NCBI GenBank assembly: GCA_035456105.1
Contig: DATIDV010000025.1
Span: 1 to 64,000 of the forward strand
Direction of reading: 5' to 3'
DNA from: Viridibacterium sp035456105
GTDB taxonomy: Bacteria > Pseudomonadota > Gammaproteobacteria > Burkholderiales > Rhodocyclaceae
Length of the DNA: 64,000 bases
The notes under the pieces are model-generated. The model was not told the DNA's origin, searched no databases, and was given only the letters and a program-made list of their open reading frames with translations. Positions 57,065 through 64,000 of this stretch are shown here, piece after piece (the first letter of the stretch is position 1; each line of letters starts with the position of its first letter). The position numbers and the translations under genes were made by a program.

Positions 57065-58993
57065 TTACTTTGCGTCCTTCACTTCCGTGAATTCGGCGTC
57101 GACGACATTGTCGTCGGCAGGGCCGGCTTCAGCGCGTGCAGCAGTCTGTTCGGCCCCACCGGCTGCGGCTTCTTGTTGTGCATACACGGCCTCACCCAGC
57201 TTTTGGCTGACAGCGGCGAGTGCCTGCGCCTTGGCTTCGATGGCTTCCTTGTCCGAGCCCTTGATCGCTTCTTCCGCTTCCTTCAGCGCAGCTTCGATCT
57301 TTTCCTTCTCGTCGCCGGAGACCTTGTCGCCATGGTCGGTCAGTGCCTTGCGCGTCGTGTGGATCAGAGCCTCGCACTGGTTGCGTGCGTCGATGAGTTC
57401 GCGCTGGCGCTTGTCATCTTCCGCGTGAGCCGCTGCATCGTTAACCATGTTCTGGATCTCGTCTTCCGACAGACCGGAGTTGGCCTTGATGGTGATCTTG
57501 TTTTCCTTGCCGGTTGCCTTGTCCATGGCCTTGACGTGCAGGATGCCGTTGGCATCAACGTCGAAGCTCACTTCGATTTGTGGCGTGCCGCGTGCTGCCG
57601 GTGGAATGCCTTCGAGGTTGAACTCGCCGAGCATCTTGTTGCCAGCGGCCATTTCGCGCTCGCCCTGGTAGACCTTGATGGTCACGGCAGGCTGGTTGTC
57701 ATCGGCGGTCGAGAACACTTGTGAGTGCTTGGTCGGGATCGTCGTGTTGCGCTTGATCATCGGCGTCATCACGCCGCCGAGGGTTTCGATACCCAGAGTC
57801 AGTGGTGACACGTCAAGCAGCAGCACGTCCTTCACGTCGCCCTGCAGCACGCCGCCCTGAACCGCAGCGCCGACGGCAACAGCTTCGTCAGGATTCACGT
57901 CCTTGCGGGCTTCCTTGCCGAAGAATTCCTTCACCTTTTCCTGCACCTTCGGCATGCGGGTCTGACCGCCGACGAGGATGACGTCGTCGATGTCCGTGAC
58001 CTTCAGGCCTGCGTCCTTCAGGGCTTTGCGGCAAGGCTCAATCGTTGCATTCACCAGTTCTTCAACCAGCTGTTCGAACTTGGCGCGGGTGATCTTCATC
58101 GTCAAGTGCGACGGTGCGCCATTGACCATGGTGATGTAGGGCTCGTTGATTTCGGTTTGCTGGCCGCTCGACAGTTCGATCTTGGCGCGTTCTGCCGCTG
58201 CCTTGATACGTTGCAGGGCGATCGCGTCCTTGCCGAGGTCGACACCGTGCTGGCTCTTGAACTCAGCCACGATGTAGTCGATCAGGCGCTGGTCGAAGTC
58301 TTCACCGCCCAGGAAGGTGTCGCCGTTGGTGGCGAGCACTTCGAATTGCTTGTCGCCATCGACGTCAGCAATTTCGATGATGGAGATGTCGAACGTACCG
58401 CCACCCAGGTCGAACACGGCGATCTTCTGATCCTTCTTGCCAACCTTGTCGAGACCGTAGGCGAGGGCAGCAGCCGTCGGTTCGTTGATGATGCGCTTGA
58501 CGTCCAGACCGGCGATACGGCCTGCATCCTTCGTCGCCTGACGCTGGCTGTCGTTGAAGTAGGCCGGCACGGTGATGACGGCTTCGGTGACTTCTTCACC
58601 GAGGTAGTCTTCAGCCGTCTTCTTCATCTTGCGCAGCACGTCGGCGGAAATCTGGGGAGGCGCCATCTTCTTGCCGCGCACTTCCACCCAGGCGTCGCCG
58701 TTGTCGGCCTTGACGATGGCATAAGGCATCATGTTGATGTCCTTCTGCACTTCCTTCTCTTCGAAGCGACGGCCGATCAGGCGCTTGACCGCGTACAGCG
58801 TGTTCTTGGCGTTGGTCACGGCCTGACGCTTGGCAGGTGCGCCGACGAGCACTTCTCCGTCTTCCATGTAGGCAACGATGGACGGCGTGGTGCGAGCACC
58901 TTCCGAGTTTTCGATGACCTTGGGCTGGCCGCCTTCCATGATGGAAACGCAGCTATTGGTCGTGCCGAGGTCAATACCGATGATTTTTGCCAT
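57065..58993 (-). CDS. dnaK: Chaperone DnaK (Hsp70)
   Basis: A 642-residue Hsp70. N-terminal MAKIIGIDLGTTNSCVSIME, the signature IAVFDLGGGTFDISI, VILVGGQTRMPKVQ, the linker region DVLLLDVSPLTLGIE and the disordered acidic end VVDAEFTEVKDAK. It works with DnaJ and GrpE, all encoded here. It has its own sigma-32 promoter upstream. Confidence 0.99.
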   Translation of the reverse strand: MAKIIGIDLGTTNSCVSIMEGGQPKVIENSEGARTTPSIVAYMEDGEVLVGAPAKRQAVTNAKNTLYAVKRLIGRRFEEKEVQKDINMMPYAIVKADNGDAWVEVRGKKMAPPQISADVLRKMKKTAEDYLGEEVTEAVITVPAYFNDSQRQATKDAGRIAGLDVKRIINEPTAAALAYGLDKVGKKDQKIAVFDLGGGTFDISIIEIADVDGDKQFEVLATNGDTFLGGEDFDQRLIDYIVAEFKSQHGVDLGKDAIALQRIKAAAERAKIELSSGQQTEINEPYITMVNGAPSHLTMKITRAKFEQLVEELVNATIEPCRKALKDAGLKVTDIDDVILVGGQTRMPKVQEKVKEFFGKEARKDVNPDEAVAVGAAVQGGVLQGDVKDVLLLDVSPLTLGIETLGGVMTPMIKRNTTIPTKHSQVFSTADDNQPAVTIKVYQGEREMAAGNKMLGEFNLEGIPPAARGTPQIEVSFDVDANGILHVKAMDKATGKENKITIKANSGLSEDEIQNMVNDAAAHAEDDKRQRELIDARNQCEALIHTTRKALTDHGDKVSGDEKEKIEAALKEAEEAIKGSDKEAIEAKAQALAAVSQKLGEAVYAQQEAAAGGAEQTAARAEAGPADDNVVDAEFTEVKDAK

Positions 58994-59060
58994 GTTCAGA
59001 CTCCTTGATTCGTAAACAGTCCGGCTTGGGGCCGGGCTTCGTTATTCATTCATGACTTGC

Positions 59061-59088
59061 AAGTAGGGGCATTCGCTCGGAATTCAAG
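59061..59088 (-). promoter_or_regulatory. Sigma-32 heat-shock promoter of dnaK
   Basis: On the minus strand CTTGAA (59083-59088) and CCCCTACTT (59061-59069) are separated by 13 bases, a close match to the sigma-32 consensus. The dnaK ATG is about 70 bases downstream. Confidence 0.85.
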
Positions 59089-59101
59089 CGCGACGCATTT
59101 A

Positions 59102-59680
59102 CTAGGCAGCCGCTCCGCTTGATACCGCCACGAGCGCCGGACGCAACACGCGGCTTTCCAGCGAATAGCCCTTCTGGAAGACCTGAACCACCGTATTGGC
59201 GGGTTGATCTGAAGGGATCTGGCTGATTGCCTGATGCTTGTGCGGATCGAACTTCTCACCGACCGGGTTGATGTCGAGCAGGCCGCTCTTCTCAAAGGCC
59301 TTGCCGAGATTGCGCAGGGTCAGCTCGACGCCGTCGCGGATCGTTTCCAGTGAGACGTTCTCTGCGGCGAGCGTTTGCTCCAGGCTGTCCTTGACGGTCA
59401 GTAGCTCATTGGCGAAACGCTCGATGGCGAACTTGGCGGCCTTGCTGACGTCCTCTGCCGAGCGGCGGCGCACATTTTCGGTTTCGGCCTTGGCACGCAA
59501 CCAGGCATCGTGATGCTCTGTCGCCTTGAGTTCCAGCTCACGCAACTGATGTTCGAGAGAGGGCAGGGTATCAACTTTGTTTTCTGCTGCCGTCGCGCCA
59601 GTATTCACCTCGTCGGCAACCCCTTGGTCTGTGCCATTGGTCGGCTGTTCGGGAATGGCTGAATCCTGTGCGTTGTTCAT
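59102..59680 (-). CDS. grpE: Nucleotide exchange factor GrpE
   Basis: A 192-residue GrpE dimer subunit that releases ADP from DnaK. A long N-terminal helix (LEHQLRELELKATEHHDAWL, then RAKAETENVRRR) is followed by the beta domain with FDPHKHQAISQIPSDQPANT and VQVFQKGYSLESRVLRPALV. It is first in the chaperone operon, with a sigma-32 promoter just upstream. Confidence 0.98.
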   Translation of the reverse strand: MNNAQDSAIPEQPTNGTDQGVADEVNTGATAAENKVDTLPSLEHQLRELELKATEHHDAWLRAKAETENVRRRSAEDVSKAAKFAIERFANELLTVKDSLEQTLAAENVSLETIRDGVELTLRNLGKAFEKSGLLDINPVGEKFDPHKHQAISQIPSDQPANTVVQVFQKGYSLESRVLRPALVAVSSGAAA

Positions 59681-59712
59681 GAAGTATCCTCAAAATTGTG
59701 TTCAGGAAGCGA

Positions 59713-59740
59713 TTATTGGGGCCGTCACCACTATTTCAAG
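59713..59740 (-). promoter_or_regulatory. Sigma-32 heat-shock promoter of grpE
   Basis: On the minus strand CTTGAA (59735-59740) and CCCCAATAA (59713-59721) have a 13-base spacer, matching the consensus closely. The grpE ATG follows about 35 bases downstream. Confidence 0.88.
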
Positions 59741-59866
59741 GCCGCACGCGAGAATTTTTGCCGGTTTTGTTCCGCGGCTGCGGTTTAAAATGCCTGCGAC
59801 GAATAAGTCGTGGCTTCGCTTCCAGCGTTTCACTTTTTTCTTTTTTTCCTGGCGCTCAAGAACGTA

Positions 59867-61231
59867 ATGGCAACAATGCCCGAGAAAATCGGCAAGTACC
59901 GCATCATCCGTGAGCTCGGACGTGGTGCGACCGCCATTGTTTATCTGGCCGAGAACCCGTTCTACCCGCAGCCGATTGCCTTGAAGCACATCTCGTTTCG
60001 TGAGAAGTCCAAGGACGAAGCCAAGTGGAACCGCCGCTTGCTCAAGCTGCTACGCGCTGAGGAAGGCCTTGCTGGCAAGCTGGATCACCCCAATATCATC
60101 AAGATTTTTGAGGCCGTGATCGAGGAAGATCAGGCCTATATCGTCATGGAGTACTTCGGCGGCAAGTCGCTGGAGGAGTACTGCAGCTACGAAAAGCTAC
60201 TGCCGCTGCATCGGACCGTCAGCATCGTTTTCAAGTGCTGCATGGCGCTGGACTACGCTTATCGCCAAGGTATCGTGCATCGCGACATCAAACCGGCGAA
60301 CATCCTTATCGACGATGAGGACAACGTCAAGATCACTGACTTTGGCTTGGCAATGAACATCGCCAAGAACAGTCACCAGGATTCGACCTTCATCATGGGC
60401 GTCGGCTCGCCGGCCTATATGTCGCCGGAGCAGATCAAGAGCTACCCGCTCAATCAGAAGACCGATCTGTATTCGCTGGGCATCGTGCTGTTTCACTTGC
60501 TGACCGGCCGCCTGCCGTTCCGAGCCAAGAATCCTGCGCAACTCGTTTACAAAATCATCAACGCTGATCCGCCATCAGCCAGTCAATTGAATCCAGACGT
60601 CCCGGAAGCGATGGATGTGGTGATCCGCAAGTCCCTCGAGAAGGACCTGTACTCTCGCTACAAGAACGGTGCCGAGTTCGCCAAGGATCTGACGGCGGTG
60701 CGCTACAAGATTGTCGACGAGAATGAGCGTACGCCCGATCAGACCAAGTATTCAGCCGTACGCAAGCTGCCGTTCTTCACTGAGTTCGATGACATCGAAA
60801 TCTGGGAAGTGGTACGTTTTGCCGTGTGGCGCAAGGTTGAGCCGCTGACGCAGCTGATGAAGGAAGGTAGCAATGACCAGCGCTTCGGCGTCGTCCTGGA
60901 GGGTGAGGTCGAGCTGTCGATTGGCGGGCGTGTCGTGTCGAAACTGGTGGCCGGTGATTCTTTTGGCGAGACGGCTTATCTCGACGAGGTCGAGCATCTT
61001 CAACACGCCTCGGTGGTGAGTCTGACGCCGGTTCGTTACCTGGAAATTTCCCCCGCCGTGTTATCGCTGGCCTCCGAAGAGTGTCTCGAGCATTTTCGCG
61101 CGCGTCTCGTCTCCACCGTCGCACGCAGGCTGGCCAAGTCCGAGGCGGCCATCGCCAGCAGCGGCGCAGCTGCTAGCCGACCGACGGACATCACGTCTGT
61201 GGGCTTCAATCTGCAATTGGTCGACAACTAG
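59867..61231 (+). CDS. Ser/Thr protein kinase with C-terminal cyclic-nucleotide-binding-like domain
   Basis: A 454-residue soluble kinase with no membrane segment. The Hanks-type domain has the Gly loop LGRGATAIVYLA (about 17-28), Lys40, the catalytic HRDIKPAN (Asp140), DFG (158-160) and SPE in place of APE (186-188). A cNMP-binding-like domain spans about 300-435, with GDSFGETAYL (363-372). The conserved Arg that binds the cyclic phosphate is not seen; the equivalent segment reads LQHAS. The gene diverges from grpE, with about 190 bases between them. A second ATG lies three codons later. Targets are unknown. Confidence 0.93.
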   Translation: MATMPEKIGKYRIIRELGRGATAIVYLAENPFYPQPIALKHISFREKSKDEAKWNRRLLKLLRAEEGLAGKLDHPNIIKIFEAVIEEDQAYIVMEYFGGKSLEEYCSYEKLLPLHRTVSIVFKCCMALDYAYRQGIVHRDIKPANILIDDEDNVKITDFGLAMNIAKNSHQDSTFIMGVGSPAYMSPEQIKSYPLNQKTDLYSLGIVLFHLLTGRLPFRAKNPAQLVYKIINADPPSASQLNPDVPEAMDVVIRKSLEKDLYSRYKNGAEFAKDLTAVRYKIVDENERTPDQTKYSAVRKLPFFTEFDDIEIWEVVRFAVWRKVEPLTQLMKEGSNDQRFGVVLEGEVELSIGGRVVSKLVAGDSFGETAYLDEVEHLQHASVVSLTPVRYLEISPAVLSLASEECLEHFRARLVSTVARRLAKSEAAIASSGAAASRPTDITSVGFNLQLVDN

Positions 61232-61591
61232 ACGACCGCATCTGCGCGTTGGATGGCGTCGGACGGGCCAGCCCTGGCTTGGAGAACGCAGCTCGACCAA
61301 ATTACCCCACGACCATCCGTACCGTCCTGTCGTGCATAGGACCTTGCCTGCGTCCACGCTCGTTCGCCTTCCTTGTGGCCATCTGTAGCAATCATGCAAT
61401 TCATGCCGGTATCTAACGCGTGATCTTGAACGCGGGACCGGGTTTGGCCTCCTTTCGGACCGCTCCGAGCTTTCTTTTACGTCTGCCGTGACGCTTTCCA
61501 CAGGCGTTAGTCGTGATCCTAAAGTTTCATGGGGGATGGCCGAAAATCACTTATCGCCGCCATAACCTTGGATAGCTCCTGGAGGATTTAC
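61232..61591. other. Intergenic region before the AP2-domain gene
   Basis: 360 bases. I see no tRNA, small RNA or strong terminator. GC-rich segments such as GGGACCGGGTTTGG are present, without a clear fold. A promoter for the next gene should lie in the last 150 bases, but no good -10/-35 pair stands out. Confidence 0.5.
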
Positions 61592-62113
61592 GTGAGCCGA
61601 GGCAGTGTTTATGGAATTAGTCGTGTGGATAACGAGGTCAGTCGGACGCATGGATGGCTTGTAACCATTCAGCGCCGCGGCGTTATTCACCGAAAGCATT
61701 TTTCGGACGGGGTGCACGGTGGCAAGCAGAAGTCTTTCGCAGCTGCGAAGGCTTACCGCGATGAAGTGATCACCAACAACCCGCCATTTTCGATGCGTGA
61801 GTATTCGAATATCGTCAAGAAGAACAACCGTTCGGGCGTTGTCGGCGTATGCCGTTACTGCGCTTCGGAAACACGCGACTTGCCGGAAGACAAGCAGCGT
61901 TGGTTCTGGGTTGCTTCTTGGCCGCTTCCTGACGGGCGCCGCAAGCGCGTAAAGTTCTCCGTCAAGAAATACGGTGAGGAAGGCGCTTTCAAGATGGCGC
62001 TGAAAGCCCGCAAGGACGCCTTGCGCGGACTTGATGGTGCATTCGATCCTGGGGCTGTGCGTCGCAAGCCGGCACGGCGTCGTGCCGAGGCTGTGCAAAA
62101 GCTCGCAGCCTGA
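61592..62113 (+). CDS. AP2-domain DNA-binding protein
   Basis: A 173-residue basic protein. Residues about 7-55 (GISRVDNEVSRTHGWLVTIQ, then KHFSDGVHGGKQKSFAAAKA) match the AP2/ERF DNA-binding fold. About 80-150 looks like a second, degenerate copy (RSGVVGVCRY, WVASWPLPDGRRKRVKFSVK, FKMALKARKDALR). The lysine/arginine-rich tail also suits DNA binding. The start is set by GGAGGA six bases before GTG at 61592, giving MSRGSVYGISRVDN. Bacterial AP2 domains are usually in homing endonucleases or phage proteins. No HNH motif is seen here. Confidence 0.85.
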   Translation: MSRGSVYGISRVDNEVSRTHGWLVTIQRRGVIHRKHFSDGVHGGKQKSFAAAKAYRDEVITNNPPFSMREYSNIVKKNNRSGVVGVCRYCASETRDLPEDKQRWFWVASWPLPDGRRKRVKFSVKKYGEEGAFKMALKARKDALRGLDGAFDPGAVRRKPARRRAEAVQKLAA

Positions 62114-62147
62114 CCAAGTACGTAACTGAGTGAAGATTGAGCCAGCA

Positions 62148-62185
62148 GGCCGCTTGACCCTTGCGGGGAGAAGCGGCCCTTTTTT
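62148..62185 (+). terminator. Terminator after the AP2-domain gene
   Basis: GGCCGCTT and AAGCGGCC form an 8-bp stem around about 15 bases, followed by CTTTTTT. It lies 35 bases after the stop codon. Confidence 0.9.
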
Positions 62186-62231
62186 GCTTTCCGGCGACCA
62201 CGCATCGCGGCGTCGCGCGTAAACTCAAGGC

Positions 62232-62978
62232 ATGAACGACGACCAGCTGCTGCGTTACTCCCGCCACATCCTGCTGCCTGAACTCGACATCGCCGGGCAG
62301 GAGGCTATTCTCAGAAGCCGGGTGCTGATCGTCGGCGCTGGCGGCCTCGGCTCACCAGCCGCCATGTATCTCGCATCGGCGGGGGTCGGCACCATCATCC
62401 TGGCTGACGGTGATACGGTCGACCTAACCAATCTGCAACGTCAGATCATGCATCGCAACGATTCCGTCGGCCGCTTCAAGGCCGAATCCGGACGCGACAT
62501 GCTGGCGGCGCTCAATCCCGAAACGATTGCTGTCGCGCTACCGCAGCGCCTCGATGGTGGTTTGCTCGATGCGCACATCTGCGAAGCGGATGTGGTGCTC
62601 GATTGCACTGACAACTTCGCCACGCGTCATGCCATCAATCGCGCCTGCGTGAAATTCGCCAAGCCGCTGGTGTCGGGTGCAGCCGTACGCTTCGATGGGC
62701 AGCTCTCCGTCTTCGACAAACGGAATCCGGACAACCCTTGTTACCACTGCCTCTTTCCTGACGGCGAAGATGTCGAGGAAACGCGTTGTGCGGTGATGGG
62801 GGTCTTCGCGCCGATCACTGGCATCGTGGGGACGATGCAGGCAGCGGAGGCTTTGAAGGTGATCACCGGCTGTGGTGAGCCTCTGGTGGGGCGGCTGTTG
62901 CTCGTCAATGCGCTTGGCATGGAGTTGCGCACAGTGCGTTATGGCCGGGACAAGGAGTGCGCCGTGTGCGCTAGGTAG
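62232..62978 (+). CDS. moeB: MoeB/ThiF-family sulfur-carrier adenylyltransferase
   Basis: A 248-residue E1-like enzyme that adenylates the C-terminus of MoaD or ThiS. Motifs are RVLIVGAGGLGSPAAMYLAS (nucleotide loop), DTVDLTNLQRQIMH, the CTDNFATRH motif, catalytic-type Cys in EETRCAVMGVFAP, and zinc CxxC pairs CYHC and CAVC. It has no rhodanese domain. MoeB or ThiF cannot be separated by sequence alone; molybdopterin synthesis is my first guess. Confidence 0.88.
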   Translation: MNDDQLLRYSRHILLPELDIAGQEAILRSRVLIVGAGGLGSPAAMYLASAGVGTIILADGDTVDLTNLQRQIMHRNDSVGRFKAESGRDMLAALNPETIAVALPQRLDGGLLDAHICEADVVLDCTDNFATRHAINRACVKFAKPLVSGAAVRFDGQLSVFDKRNPDNPCYHCLFPDGEDVEETRCAVMGVFAPITGIVGTMQAAEALKVITGCGEPLVGRLLLVNALGMELRTVRYGRDKECAVCAR

Positions 62979-63080
62979 GGCGGAATCCCGAGGGGAGTTC
63001 CGCCGGGTTGGGGCTGATATGTACGCTGCGTATAGCCGCCTTCGGCGGCTGGCGGAACCGCCGAAGGCGTTCCGCCCTAC
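62975..63080. repeat. GTAGGGCGGAAT palindromic repeat
   Basis: Outer arms GTAGGGCGGAA and TTCCGCCCTAC flank about 80 bases with further hairpins (AGCCGCC-TTC-GGCGGCT and GGAACCGCC-GAA-GGCGTTCC). It lies between convergent moeB and ribD and covers both gene ends. Design resembles 1-80 and 5384-5461. Confidence 0.8.
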
Positions 63081-64000
63081 GTGGGCCGCGCCAGGATGCG
63101 CAGATCTTCACCCACTTGCTCGACGGAATGAAAGCGCAGCTCGATGCGCTCTTCGAGCGTTTCGAGTGCTGGCAGCATGGCGAGGCCGCGCGCAGGATCG
63201 CCTAGAAAAGTCGGAGCGAGATAGAGCAGGTACTCGTCCACGAGTCCCGATTGCATGAAGGCGGCATTCAGTTCCGCGCCCGCTTCGACGAGCAATTCGT
63301 TCGTCCCTTGCTGGCCGAGAACGGGGAGCAGGGCGACGATATCCACGCGCCCATCTTCGGCAGGCAGGTGCAGGATTTCCGCGCCGGTGGTTTCCAATTC
63401 ATGGCGACGTTTCGCGTTATTGCTGGCGGTGACGATCAGTGTGTTGCTGCCTTGCAGGATGCTGGCATCCGCGGGCGTGCGCAACTGGCTGTCGAGCACG
63501 ATGCGGCGTGGCTGACGTGGTGTTTGGACGGCACGCACATTCATCGAGGGATTGTCGGCAAGCACAGTGCCAATGCCGGTCAGGATTGCACATGATCTGG
63601 CGCGCCAGTGATGCGCGTCGGCACGCGCCGCTTCGCTGGTAATCCATTTGCTTACACCGTTGGCCAGCGCTGTCTTGCCGTCGAGCGAGGCGGCGATCTT
63701 GAGGCGCACGAAGGGTCGTCCGCGCACGATGCGCGATATGAAACCTTCATTTATTGCACGTGCTTCATCTTGGAGCAGACCTGAAGTGACCGCGATACCT
63801 GCAGCGGCTAATCGTTCGAAGCCTTTGCCGGAGACGAGAGGGTTTGGGTCCTCCAGTGCTGCGACAACGCGAGTGATGCCCGCACTCGAGATCGCATCAC
63901 AGCAGGGGGGGGTGCGACCAAAGTGGGAGCAGGGTTCAAGCGTGACATAGGCGGTGGCGCCAATCACCGATTTTCCGCGCGCGGCCGCGTCGAGAAGGGC
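63077..64000 (-). CDS. ribD: Riboflavin biosynthesis protein RibD (5' end outside window)
   Basis: Bifunctional diaminohydroxyphosphoribosylaminopyrimidine deaminase and uracil reductase. The visible 307 residues begin inside the deaminase domain (ALLDAAARGKSVIGATAYVT, then LEPCSHFGRTPPCC, with zinc-binding Cys pair). The first HAE zinc motif lies beyond the window end. The reductase domain follows (RPFVRLKIAASLDGKTALAN; KWITSEAARADAHHWRA; ILTGIGTVLADNP). It ends near the repeat at 62975-63080. Confidence 0.97.
   Translation of the reverse strand, partial: ALLDAAARGKSVIGATAYVTLEPCSHFGRTPPCCDAISSAGITRVVAALEDPNPLVSGKGFERLAAAGIAVTSGLLQDEARAINEGFISRIVRGRPFVRLKIAASLDGKTALANGVSKWITSEAARADAHHWRARSCAILTGIGTVLADNPSMNVRAVQTPRQPRRIVLDSQLRTPADASILQGSNTLIVTASNNAKRRHELETTGAEILHLPAEDGRVDIVALLPVLGQQGTNELLVEAGAELNAAFMQSGLVDEYLLYLAPTFLGDPARGLAMLPALETLEERIELRFHSVEQVGEDLRILARPT

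Noticed and set aside
61232..61591. Possible small RNA or tRNA gene in the gap before the AP2 gene
   Set aside because: No T-loop GGTTCRA pattern, no cloverleaf arms and no terminator pairing seen.
1..64000. CRISPR arrays, prophage or insertion sequences
   Set aside because: No regularly spaced direct repeats, cas genes, phage structural genes or transposase motifs were found. The palindromes are too short and lack coding capacity.

Overview
The window is 64 kb of a bacterial chromosome with about 60% GC by eye and densely packed genes. The gene orders point to a betaproteobacterium: rpsF-priB-rpsR-rplI-dnaB, pyrG...eno-ftsB, grpE-dnaK-dnaJ, urtABCDE next to ureDAJBCEFG, and flgK-flgL. I cannot fix the order or genus from sequence alone. 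I see no rRNA, tRNA, CRISPR array, prophage or insertion-sequence transposase.

Layout. 0-4.7 kb: the end of a flagellar operon (flgK, flgL), a lipoprotein gene coupled to flgL, and a small orphan gene. 4.7-11.4 kb (minus strand): urease operon ureD-A-J-B-C-E-(OsmC)-F-G. 11.7-17.7 kb (minus): urea ABC importer urtABCDE. Together these two blocks import urea, hydrolyse it to ammonia, and assemble the nickel enzyme. 18-20.7 kb: small accessory genes (a small secreted protein, DUF1697, a nucleotidyltransferase-like protein, a VOC protein, and an AT-richer orphan). 20.7-25.6 kb (minus): tripartite MacAB/NodT-type efflux pump. 25.8-29.7 kb (plus): pyrG, a Dabb-domain gene, eno, ftsB.

29.7-34.5 kb (minus): an envelope cluster made of a TPR protein, an L,D-transpeptidase, periplasmic and cytosolic cyclophilins, lpxH and a formyltransferase-like gene. 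34.7-36.7 kb: cysS and a stand-alone ParA-type ATPase. 36.8-38.6 kb (minus): typA/bipA. 38.8-41.9 kb (plus): rpsF-priB-rpsR-rplI-dnaB. 42-44.9 kb (minus): a secreted-repeat lipoprotein, a lytic transglycosylase and proS. 45-47.4 kb (plus): rppH, coq7, an alpha/beta hydrolase and a DUF4212 membrane protein. 47.4-52.5 kb (minus): a four-gene glycolipid operon (flippase-like protein, GT2 polyprenyl-phosphate glycosyltransferase, two ArnT/GT39-like transferases). 52.7-54.5 kb: recQ. 54.6-59.7 kb (minus): heat-shock operon grpE-dnaK-(fatty acid desaturase)-dnaJ with two good sigma-32 promoters. 59.9-62.1 kb (plus): a Ser/Thr kinase fused to a cyclic-nucleotide-binding-like domain, and an AP2-domain protein. 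62.2-64 kb: moeB-like gene and the 3' part of ribD, cut by the window end.

Palindromic repeats of several families sit between genes, most of them inside the urease, urea-transporter and efflux operons. The most interesting points are the desaturase inside the chaperone operon, the divergent kinase whose nucleotide-binding cassette looks degenerate, the bacterial AP2-domain protein, the paired TPR and L,D-transpeptidase proteins that seem to share a C-terminal domain, the glycolipid-modification operon, and a priB gene without a normal start codon. None of these amounts to a proven new system from sequence alone.
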